Assembly (NCBI GenBank): GCA_017996845.1
Contig: JAGOGF010000071.1
Coordinates: forward strand, 1 to 12,340
Reading direction: 5' to 3'
DNA length: 12,340 bases
Source: Butyrivibrio sp.
GTDB lineage: Bacteria > Bacillota_A > Clostridia > Lachnospirales > Lachnospiraceae
Below the pieces are notes generated by a model. It was not told where the DNA came from and made no database searches. It saw nothing but the letters and a program-made list of their open reading frames with translations. Both the position numbers and the translations under genes were made by a program. Shown here in pieces: positions 6,589-12,340 of this stretch (positions within the stretch are counted from its first letter, which is position 1; the number at the start of each line of letters is the position of its first letter).

Positions 6589-9123
6589 ATGGCAGAAATG
6601 CAGAACCAGGGAATGAATACACCTGAGGAATCTGATGGGAATGAAGTTCTGGAAACGCTTGGAACCCAGGAATATGAGCAGGAACTGGCACTTTGCCTGG
6701 CGGCCGGAGGAGATATAGATACAATCAGAACCGAGCGGCTTGATTTATATCAGCTGACAGAGGTTCGGAAAGGCCTCCAGTCTGGTGTGGATGTCAGAAA
6801 ATATATGTCTTCATCCATTCCATGGATGCAGATGGAAGAACTTCGCCTTGAAATGGAACAACATATTGATATGTCCCAATACCGTAAAAATGGTTTTGCA
6901 CGCAGCCAGATTGCGGAAATCAGGGAAGGCCTTGCAAAAGGACTGGATGTATCAGAATATGACAGAAAAGACTTCTTTTCCGGGCAGATGAGAGAGATAC
7001 GAATCGGTTTGCAGGAGGGTCTTCCGGTAATATTTTATAAAGATCCGCAATATGACTGGATGCAGATGGCGGAAATCCGTATGGGTCTTGAGACCAATAT
7101 GGATATTTCGTTATATGCGCGGATCGACATTCCATATCTGAAGATGCAGACAATTCGTAAAAGTCTGGCAGATGGACTGACTTTTTCCAGAAAGGAAATT
7201 GACAGCTATTCCGTTGGTATACTGGAGCAGATGCATCAGGCCTATCTGCAGTCTGTTGATATCAGAGAATATGTGATACTGGGATATGATGCGGATCAGC
7301 TAAAGCAGATCCGCATTGCATTATCCGAAAAACTCGATATTTCCTGTTTTCTGTTTCCTGAAATGCGTGGTGAGAGCATGCAGGAGATCCGGATGGGACT
7401 GGAGGAAGGCATTGATGTTACAGTATACGCCGGCATGAACTATAACTGGCAGCAGATGCGTGAAATCAGAAAAGGACTTGAGAACCGGATTGATGTATCA
7501 GTATATGCCAAACCATTGTATCTGAGCCAGCAGATGCGTGAAATCAGGAAGGGACTTGAGAACGGACTGGATGTCAGTAAATTCAGCAGCATGATCAATA
7601 CGCCGGTTGAGATGTACCGGATCCGAAAAAAACTGGAAGCGGGAGAATCTGTTATTTCACCGCCAGAAACGGATTATAATCAGCTTTCTGAGGCGGAAGA
7701 CCACCAGCTGCGCATGGGACTGGGCAGTGTCACGGGAGACACCGCAGAAATCAAAAATCAGCCGCAGGAACATTATCTGACTATTTCGAAAGACAGGATG
7801 AGCTGCTTTTTACGTCTGCCCAAACCGGCAAAAGGTAAAAGTTATACGCTTGATTTTATTCTGATGCTTTTGGGAAAGGCAGGGATTTTAAAAGGTGTAA
7901 GCAGAAAAAGTATCAGTGATATGCTGCTGAATGAAATATATGAGCTGGATACACTTGTTGCGCAGGGAAAAGAACCTGCAGATGGAAAAAATGGCTATTA
8001 TGAATATTTTTTTGACAGGGAAATTCCTTCTTCGTTTCATATTATGGAAGATGGAACCGTTGATTTTGCGAATGTCAAACTGTTTGAAAATGTAAAAGTA
8101 GGAGACCGCCTTGCAGAGTACCACAGGGCAACGCGCGGAGCAGACGGCTATAATATACACGGAGATATTCTGCAGGGGAAAAACGGAAGAGAAATGCCTA
8201 TTCTGAAGGGAAGAGGATTTATGCTTCTGCCCGATAATAAATACTGCGCAGCAGTCTCCGGTGTGGTGAAGCTATCCGGAAACGAGCTCAATATCAATCG
8301 TCTTCTGATTCTTAAGAATGTTCAGACAAAGGATAAACCGATTGACTTTGGCGGAAGTGTATGGGTAGAAGGGGATGTTGAACCGGGGGCTTTGATTCAT
8401 GCACTGGGTGACCTGGTTATTGATGGATCGGTTAATAATGCAGTAATTGCCGCGGAGGGAGATATCCTGATCAGGCAGGGGGCTTCCGGAACTTCCCCTT
8501 CCCGTATTGATGCCGGGGGACAGCTTACCGGAAAATATTTTAGTGGGATTGAGATTCATACCAAAAAAGATCTTGTGACCAATTCCTGTCTGAACTGTAA
8601 GATTTTGTCAGAGGGAAAAGTGATTTGTCATGGCGAAAAGGGAACCATATATGGAGGGGAATTACAGACCCTTCTGGGACTGAAAACGGCAATCCTTGGG
8701 AATGAGCAGAATACAAGAACGTTTGTCAGCCTGGGGATTACAGCGGCGCTGGAGATTGAATATAAAGAAAATTCCAGACAGATTGATAAGATTCGTGAAC
8801 AGCTCGAGATTATTGGCAAAGAGCGGAAACGTCTTACCACCATGAAACTGATTACCAGAGAACAGCTTCAGTGGAAAATAAAAATCAATGTGGCAACCGG
8901 AATGAAGGAAAAAGAACTTGCAATGCTGGAGCAGGAAAAAGAAAATCTGGAAGAAGAAATAAAGAAAGTATCCGGAGCCTGTGCAGTTGTTTCTCATATT
9001 GTATATGCGGGGACGGTGCTGAAGATTGATGGCGTGGTGGTAAACATTGCCGCAAACAGAGAGGAAAAAAACGGAATTATATTCAGAAAAGAAAACAGGG
9101 CAGTACATGCAGTGAAAATGTGA
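6589..9123 (+). CDS. FapA/DUF342 family protein with N-terminal 26-residue repeats
   Basis: From the ATG at 6589 the protein has 844 residues and four parts. Residues 55-369 hold twelve tandem helical repeats of consensus QMxEIRxGLExGxDVSxY. Residues 394-480 resemble the FapA N-terminal domain (HYLTISKDRMSCFLRL, then GILKGVSRKSISDML). Residues 505-720 are the DUF342 core, beginning near RATRGADGYNIHGDIL and continuing as Gly-rich short strands (VWVEGDVEPGALIHALGDL) expected to form a right-handed beta-helix like MinC-C or bactofilins. Residues 722-795 are a charged coiled coil, with a short beta-rich tail after it. There is no signal peptide or membrane segment, so it is probably cytoplasmic. 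FapA relatives are tied to flagellar or polar assembly elsewhere, but no flagellar gene is here and I would not transfer that role. The start is uncertain: GTG 6565 (GAGG seven bases upstream) is an in-frame alternative. Its genetic neighbour is thlA. Confidence 0.85.
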   Translation: MAEMQNQGMNTPEESDGNEVLETLGTQEYEQELALCLAAGGDIDTIRTERLDLYQLTEVRKGLQSGVDVRKYMSSSIPWMQMEELRLEMEQHIDMSQYRKNGFARSQIAEIREGLAKGLDVSEYDRKDFFSGQMREIRIGLQEGLPVIFYKDPQYDWMQMAEIRMGLETNMDISLYARIDIPYLKMQTIRKSLADGLTFSRKEIDSYSVGILEQMHQAYLQSVDIREYVILGYDADQLKQIRIALSEKLDISCFLFPEMRGESMQEIRMGLEEGIDVTVYAGMNYNWQQMREIRKGLENRIDVSVYAKPLYLSQQMREIRKGLENGLDVSKFSSMINTPVEMYRIRKKLEAGESVISPPETDYNQLSEAEDHQLRMGLGSVTGDTAEIKNQPQEHYLTISKDRMSCFLRLPKPAKGKSYTLDFILMLLGKAGILKGVSRKSISDMLLNEIYELDTLVAQGKEPADGKNGYYEYFFDREIPSSFHIMEDGTVDFANVKLFENVKVGDRLAEYHRATRGADGYNIHGDILQGKNGREMPILKGRGFMLLPDNKYCAAVSGVVKLSGNELNINRLLILKNVQTKDKPIDFGGSVWVEGDVEPGALIHALGDLVIDGSVNNAVIAAEGDILIRQGASGTSPSRIDAGGQLTGKYFSGIEIHTKKDLVTNSCLNCKILSEGKVICHGEKGTIYGGELQTLLGLKTAILGNEQNTRTFVSLGITAALEIEYKENSRQIDKIREQLEIIGKERKRLTTMKLITREQLQWKIKINVATGMKEKELAMLEQEKENLEEEIKKVSGACAVVSHIVYAGTVLKIDGVVVNIAANREEKNGIIFRKENRAVHAVKM
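6751..7695 (+). repeat. Twelve in-register 78-bp coding repeats of the FapA-like gene
   Basis: Units begin at protein residues 55, 81, 107, 133, 159, 185, 211, 237, 263, 289, 315 and 341: a constant 26 residues (78 bp) with no insertion or deletion. A degenerate thirteenth unit (QLRMGLGS) follows with a three-residue shift. Most units are diverged in DNA. Units 10 and 11 still share the 20 bases cagcagatgcgtgaaatcag (7450-7469 and 7528-7547) and much of the following sequence, pointing to a fairly recent duplication. Unit 7 has lost the EIRxGL part but keeps the DIxxY end and its length. Each unit looks like a helix plus a loop, so an alpha-solenoid is likely. Confidence 0.9.
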
Positions 9124-9143
9124 TAAGCTGCTACCGTTAGGGA

Positions 9144-9191
9144 TATAAAACAAAACCCCGATGCAAATCTGCATCGGGGTTTTGTTTTATA
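9144..9191. terminator. Bidirectional intrinsic terminator
   Basis: Two 22-base arms (9144-9165 and 9170-9191) pair perfectly around an AATC loop. The GC core is CCCCGATGCA/TGCATCGGGG, flanked by A-rich and T-rich outer arms, so both strands read a hairpin ending in TTTTGTTTTAT. It lies 20 bases after the FapA-like stop and directly next to the 3' end of the convergent tRNA gene, so it can terminate both. Confidence 0.95.
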
Positions 9192-9192
9192 A

Positions 9193-9266
9193 TGTGCGTG
9201 ACAAGATTCGAACTCGCGACCTTCTGGTCCGTAGCCAGACGCTCTATCCAGCTGAGCTACACACAC
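9193..9266 (-). tRNA. tRNA-Arg(ACG)
   Basis: The minus strand folds as a 74-base cloverleaf. The acceptor stem GTGTGTG pairs with CACGCAC (one U-G pair), with discriminator A. TAGCTCAGCTGGATAGAGC makes the D arm, the anticodon stem TCTGG/CCAGA encloses the loop CTACGGA (anticodon ACG, read as ICG after deamination), and GCGAG-TTCGAAT-CTTGT forms the T arm. It decodes CGU/CGC/CGA arginine codons. The 3' CCA is not encoded and must be added by CCA-transferase. It has its own promoter upstream and shares the terminator hairpin downstream. Confidence 0.97.
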
Positions 9267-9292
9267 ATATTTGTCTTTCGACAACAAATAAG

Positions 9293-9321
9293 ATTTTATT
9301 ATAATATGGAGCATTTGTCAA
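9293..9321 (-). promoter_or_regulatory. Promoter of tRNA-Arg
   Basis: On the minus strand a perfect -35 box TTGACA (9321-9316) is followed after 17 bases by TAAAAT (9298-9293), with an AT-rich spacer. Transcription would begin about 20 bases before the mature tRNA 5' end, as expected for a stable RNA gene. Confidence 0.8.
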
Positions 9322-9372
9322 GGCTGGAACACATCTTTTTTGCATTCTTTTAAAAAAATACAGGTAATATGA

Positions 9373-9402
9373 TAATAAGCCGGACGGGGGTCCGGCTTAT
9401 TA
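9373..9402 (-). terminator. Probable terminator of the cellobiose phosphorylase gene
   Basis: A perfect 13-bp stem (core AAGCCGGAC/GTCCGGCTT) closes a four-base loop 21 bases beyond the phosphorylase stop codon. On the minus strand it is followed by an AT-rich but interrupted tail (TCATATTACC), with a solid T run only further on, near 9360. The stem is strong, the U-tract is weak, so efficiency is uncertain. Confidence 0.65.
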
Positions 9403-9423
9403 AATGGGGGTAATGAAAGTGAA

Positions 9424-11859
9424 TCATTCCATATTAACTTCAACGGTAACTTCTTTTAAAGAAGCGTCATATGGAATGATATTTCCGGTAATCAGTTTGC
9501 CATTTACAGTAAGATTTGTTACGCCTTTCTGAACATGGCCGGGATTCTTCACACGGATGTGATAAGTTACATCACGATATTTCCTGGTAAGGGTAAAGTC
9601 ACCAAAGTATGCAGGAATGCAGGGATTGATGGAAAGTCCCGTTAAGGTAGGCTGAACTCCAAGAATATATTGTGAAATATTGACAAATGTCCATGCTGCA
9701 GTTCCTGTAAGCCAGCTGTTCTTGCCCTGACCAAAGAATTTCGCATCTTTTCCTGCAACCATCTGTGAATAAACATAAGGCTCTGTGCAGTGAACTTCAC
9801 TGATGTCCTCAATATAGGCAGGGCAGGTCTTTTTATAAATTTCAAATGCACGGTCGCCTCTTCCGATTACGGTTTCTGCTATGGAAACCCACGGATTATT
9901 ATGGCAGAAAATACCGGCATTTTCTTTATATCCCGGCGGATAAGAGCTTACTTCTCCAAGCTCGAGATGATACTGTGTGTAAGCGGGCTGCAGGATCATA
10001 ATGCCGTATTTGGTATCCAGTTTTTCTTTTACGGAGTCCAGTGCTTTTTGCGCAAGTCCTTCTTTTACGCCGATTCCCGCAAGTACACAGAAACCCTGTG
10101 GCTCTATGAAAATCTGACCTTCCTTACATTCGTGTGAACCAACCTTGTGTGAATATGCATCATAGGCGCGGACGAACCAGTCACCGTCCCAGCCGTCCTT
10201 GCAGACAGCCGCATACATTTTTTCAACTTCATTTCTTGCGTAATCCGCTTCTTTCTGATCGCCTAGAAGTTCACAGAGCTGCGCGTATTCTTCACCGTAT
10301 TTTACAAACATACCGGCAATGAAAACAGACTCTGCAACAGGTCCTTCGCTGGGACCAAAAGTCTGGAACGATTCACCGGGGTGTGCAGAAAAACAGTTCA
10401 GATTCAGACAATCATTCCAGTCTGCCCGTCCGATCAGAGGAAGATCATGAGGGCCTTTGTGATTGACGATATAATCAAAAGATCTCTTCAAATGATTCAT
10501 CAGTGGTGCACTGACGCTCATATCGCTGTCAAAGGGAACCTGTTCGTTCAAAATAGAAGTATCGCCGCTTTCACGGATATAGGCGCTGGTTCCGGCTATC
10601 AGCCAGAGCGGGTCATCATTAAATCCGCTTCCGATATCCGAATTGCCTTTCTTGGTTAAAGGCTGATACTGGTGATAGGCACTGCCATCCTGGAATTGTG
10701 TGCTGGCAATATCAATGATACGCTCACGGGCACGATCCGGAATCAGATGCACAAATCCCAGCAGATCCTGACAGGAGTCACGGAATCCCATTCCGCGGCC
10801 GATTCCCGATTCATAATAGGAAGCAGAGCGGGACATGTTAAAGGTAACCATGCACTGATACTGATTCCAGATATTGACCATACGATCGACTTCGGGATTG
10901 GAACTTTCCACATGATAATTGGAAAGCAGGTCATTCCAGTATTCTTTCAGAGCCTCAAAAGCATTTTCAACATCAGCGTCTGTCTGGTAGCGATCCAGCA
11001 TAGCCCATGCACGTTTTTTGTTTATGACGCCGTAAGATTCCCATTTTTCATCATCCGGATTCTCAACATATCCCAGAACGAAAACGAAAGATTTGCTTTC
11101 TCCTGGTTCCAGTTTCACATTGAGCTGATGGCAGGCAATCGGAGACCAGCCGCTTGCAACAGAATTGGTGCAGGCACCATTTACAACAACGTCCGGCGTA
11201 TCAGGACCGTTATATGCGCCGAGAAAAGCATCTCTGCTGGTGTCAAAGCCATCGACCTTTGCATTTACGGAATAAACAGCATAATGATTACGGCGTTCAC
11301 GGTACTCTGTTTTGTGGAAAATGGCAGAATCGATAATTTCCACCTCACCGGTACTTAAATTACGCTGAAAGTTACGGGAATCATCATCTGCATTCCACAG
11401 GCACCATTCGACATAGGAAAAAAGCTTCAGCTCTTTTACGCAGTTATCCTGGTTGGTCAGTGTGACACGGCTGACTTCGCAGGTATCGTTCATGGGAACA
11501 AAAGTCAGGACACTTGCCTGAACCTTCTTATTGGAAGAAGTAAAACGGCTGTATCCGAGTCCGTGTCTGCATTCATAGGAATCAAGGTCAGCTTTTACCG
11601 GCTGCCATCCCGGATTCCAGATATTCTCACCATCTTTGATATAGAAGTATTTTCCATTGTTATCATAGGGAACGTTGTTGTACCGATAACGTGTAAGTCG
11701 CAAAAGCTTGGCATCCTTGTAAAAAGTATAGCCGCCACATGTATTTGAGATCAGTGAAAAAAAGTCCCGGTTTCCAAGATAATTGATCCATGGAAGCGGA
11801 GTTTTTGGCGTTGTGATGACATATTCTCTGTTCGCATCATCGAAAAACCCGTATTTCAT
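9424..11859 (-). CDS. cbpA: Cellobiose phosphorylase (glycoside hydrolase family 94)
   Basis: The 811-residue protein has the length typical of clostridial cellobiose phosphorylases. It would split cellobiose with phosphate to glucose 1-phosphate and glucose in the cytoplasm, saving ATP. The opening [16 protein letters not shown] and [11 protein letters not shown] is characteristic, and CRHGLGY follows at 97-103. The (alpha/alpha)6-barrel region begins near residue 300 and includes [15 protein letters not shown] (354-368) and [13 protein letters not shown] (477-489), where Asp483 of the WND motif is the expected general acid. Later blocks are [11 protein letters not shown] and [11 protein letters not shown]. 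There is no signal peptide. An AGAGG site six bases before the ATG supports the start. It is transcribed divergently from a lipoprotein gene that probably encodes a sugar-binding protein. Other GH94 specificities (chitobiose, cellodextrin, laminaribiose) are possible but the close match to known cellobiose enzymes makes them less likely. Confidence 0.9.
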   Translation of the reverse strand: MKYGFFDDANREYVITTPKTPLPWINYLGNRDFFSLISNTCGGYTFYKDAKLLRLTRYRYNNVPYDNNGKYFYIKDGENIWNPGWQPVKADLDSYECRHGLGYSRFTSSNKKVQASVLTFVPMNDTCEVSRVTLTNQDNCVKELKLFSYVEWCLWNADDDSRNFQRNLSTGEVEIIDSAIFHKTEYRERRNHYAVYSVNAKVDGFDTSRDAFLGAYNGPDTPDVVVNGACTNSVASGWSPIACHQLNVKLEPGESKSFVFVLGYVENPDDEKWESYGVINKKRAWAMLDRYQTDADVENAFEALKEYWNDLLSNYHVESSNPEVDRMVNIWNQYQCMVTFNMSRSASYYESGIGRGMGFRDSCQDLLGFVHLIPDRARERIIDIASTQFQDGSAYHQYQPLTKKGNSDIGSGFNDDPLWLIAGTSAYIRESGDTSILNEQVPFDSDMSVSAPLMNHLKRSFDYIVNHKGPHDLPLIGRADWNDCLNLNCFSAHPGESFQTFGPSEGPVAESVFIAGMFVKYGEEYAQLCELLGDQKEADYARNEVEKMYAAVCKDGWDGDWFVRAYDAYSHKVGSHECKEGQIFIEPQGFCVLAGIGVKEGLAQKALDSVKEKLDTKYGIMILQPAYTQYHLELGEVSSYPPGYKENAGIFCHNNPWVSIAETVIGRGDRAFEIYKKTCPAYIEDISEVHCTEPYVYSQMVAGKDAKFFGQGKNSWLTGTAAWTFVNISQYILGVQPTLTGLSINPCIPAYFGDFTLTRKYRDVTYHIRVKNPGHVQKGVTNLTVNGKLITGNIIPYDASLKEVTVEVNME

Positions 11860-11887
11860 ATTATACCTCTTTCTTTTTTAGTAAAAA

Positions 11888-11901
11888 CTTAAACGGTTAA
11901 G
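11888..11901. promoter_or_regulatory. LacI-family-type operator of cellobiose phosphorylase
   Basis: CTTAAACGGTTAAG is a palindrome around a central CG (one mismatched pair), the layout typical of LacI-family operators. It lies just downstream of the -10 box on the phosphorylase side, covering roughly +5 to +18 of the transcript, a position suited to repression. The regulator gene is not in the window; family assignment is inferred from the site's form only. Confidence 0.6.
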
Positions 11902-11912
11902 CCTTTCTCTTT

Positions 11913-11941
11913 ATTATAAGTTGGAAAGGAGCAGAATGCAA
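11913..11941 (-). promoter_or_regulatory. Promoter of cellobiose phosphorylase
   Basis: On the minus strand TTGCAT (11941-11936) and a perfect TATAAT (11918-11913) are separated by 17 bases. The transcript would begin near 11906, giving a leader of about 47 bases that contains the LacI-type operator. Confidence 0.75.
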
Positions 11942-12026
11942 GTGGAAAAAACAGGCAAAATGCCGACTGAAATTAGTTTAGATAAATCAAAAATGAATGG
12001 TATGTCAAAGAAAATGAAAAAAGTAC

Positions 12027-12055
12027 TTGATTATTTGTGCAGAATGTAATAATAT
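12027..12055 (+). promoter_or_regulatory. Promoter of the lipoprotein (putative sugar transporter) gene
   Basis: TTGATT (12027-12032) and TAATAT (12050-12055) are 17 bases apart. Transcription would start near 12062, within or just before the palindrome cluster at 12068-12095, leaving a leader of about 90 bases. The stretch between this promoter and the divergent one (11942-12026) is AT-rich and shows no further feature I can support. Confidence 0.65.
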
Positions 12056-12067
12056 CAACTTACGAAA

Positions 12068-12095
12068 ACGATTAAGTAATCGTTACGTTCGAACG
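12068..12095. promoter_or_regulatory. Palindrome cluster, candidate operator of the lipoprotein gene
   Basis: Three nested or adjoining perfect palindromes occur in 28 bases: ACGATTA-AG-TAATCGT (12068-12083), GTAA-TCG-TTAC (12076-12086), and CGTTCGAACG (12086-12095). They lie directly downstream of the -10 box, where a repressor would block transcription. The motifs differ from the phosphorylase operator at 11888, so a different regulator, or two, may act here. No U-tract follows, so this is not a terminator. Confidence 0.5.
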
Positions 12096-12153
12096 AGGTG
12101 CATCGACGGGTGCGAAAAGAGAACAATACACATTATTTTTCAGGAGGGAAAGA

Positions 12154-12340
12154 ATGAAAAAGAAACTGTTATCAGTTGTTTTAAGTACAGCGATGGTTAC
12201 AGCAATCCTTGCTGGTTGCGGATCATCATCAACAAGTACATCTGACACGGCAACATCCACAGCTGCAGCATCACAGGCAGCTACAGCAGCATCTGCAGAG
12301 GCATCCGATACAACGGCAGCTGCAGCAACAGGCACATCAG
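12154..12340 (+). CDS. Lipoprotein, probably sugar ABC transporter substrate-binding protein (N-terminal part only)
   Basis: The gene is cut by the window edge after 62 codons. It begins MKKKLLSVVLSTAMVTAILAGC, a lipoprotein signal peptide with basic n-region, hydrophobic h-region and lipobox LAGC, so Cys22 should be lipidated and the protein anchored outside the membrane. Residues 23-62 are almost only Ser, Thr and Ala with a few Asp/Glu and Gln, a flexible linker common at the start of extracellular solute-binding proteins in Lachnospiraceae. The start is fixed by AGGAGGG five bases upstream. The binding domain is not visible. Because it is divergent from cellobiose phosphorylase and has a strong operator-like region, a cellobiose or oligosaccharide binding protein is the best guess; another lipoprotein remains possible. 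Confidence 0.7.
   Translation, partial: MKKKLLSVVLSTAMVTAILAGCGSSSTSTSDTATSTAAASQAATAASAEASDTTAAAATGTS

Noticed and set aside
5870..6724. Open frame of 284 codons on the minus strand opposite the thiolase gene
   Set aside because: It is antisense to a well-conserved gene, has no recognisable motif, is rich in Cys, Phe and His in the way shadow frames are, and has no convincing ribosome binding site.
6751..7695. CRISPR-like or satellite repeat array
   Set aside because: The 78-bp period is a protein repeat: reading frame is kept, DNA identity between most units is low, and there are no constant repeats with unique spacers.
10672..11358. Open frame of 228 codons on the plus strand opposite cellobiose phosphorylase
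   Set aside because: It is fully inside the GH94 gene on the other strand and shows no family-like features; a shadow.
12072..12335. Ala/Asp/Val-rich open frame on the minus strand at the right edge
   Set aside because: It is the antisense of the Ser/Thr/Ala-rich lipoprotein linker; low-complexity sequence of this kind opens long shadow frames.

Overview
The window looks like a chromosomal segment of a low-to-mid GC anaerobic Firmicute, most likely a Lachnospiraceae-type gut Clostridium relative. That assignment is inferred from NiaR-linked nadABC, a lone thiolase, a DUF342/FapA-like protein with Lachnospiraceae-style N-terminal repeats, a cellobiose phosphorylase of clostridial length, strong AGGAGG ribosome binding sites, and AT-rich intergenic regions with sigma-A-type promoters. 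I cannot name the species. No transposase, phage gene, CRISPR array or rRNA is visible.

Left block (1-3430, minus strand): a complete de novo NAD pathway operon, nadA-nadB-nadC, followed by the start of niaR, its presumed repressor. NadB and NadA convert aspartate plus dihydroxyacetone phosphate to quinolinate, and NadC makes nicotinate mononucleotide. The nadA promoter (TTTACA-18-TACAAT) is covered by two related 22-bp partial palindromes 32 bp apart, which I read as a pair of NiaR operators. The circuit would then be autoregulated: niacin-bound NiaR represses the operon that also encodes it. A short overlapping reading frame with its own good ribosome binding site lies in the nadA leader.

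Middle block (3480-9191, plus strand): ybaK (Cys-tRNA(Pro) deacylase), mtnA (methylthioribose-1-phosphate isomerase, with no other methionine-salvage gene nearby), an acetyl-CoA acetyltransferase, and a large FapA/DUF342-type protein. The FapA-like protein carries twelve tandem repeats spaced exactly 26 residues apart ahead of a predicted beta-helical core and a coiled coil. A perfect 22-bp stem hairpin with T-rich flanks on both sides closes this block and also serves the convergent tRNA gene.

Right block (9193-12340): a minus-strand tRNA-Arg(ACG) with its own promoter, then a minus-strand GH94 cellobiose phosphorylase. The phosphorylase is divergent from the start of a plus-strand lipoprotein gene, probably a sugar ABC transporter substrate-binding protein. 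The 294-bp divergent region holds one promoter for each direction. A palindromic LacI-type operator lies just downstream of the phosphorylase promoter, and a different cluster of palindromes lies just downstream of the lipoprotein promoter. The likely job of this block is import and phosphorolysis of cellobiose or a related beta-glucan disaccharide under sugar control; the regulator is not in the window. No gene-free stretch exceeds about 300 bases.
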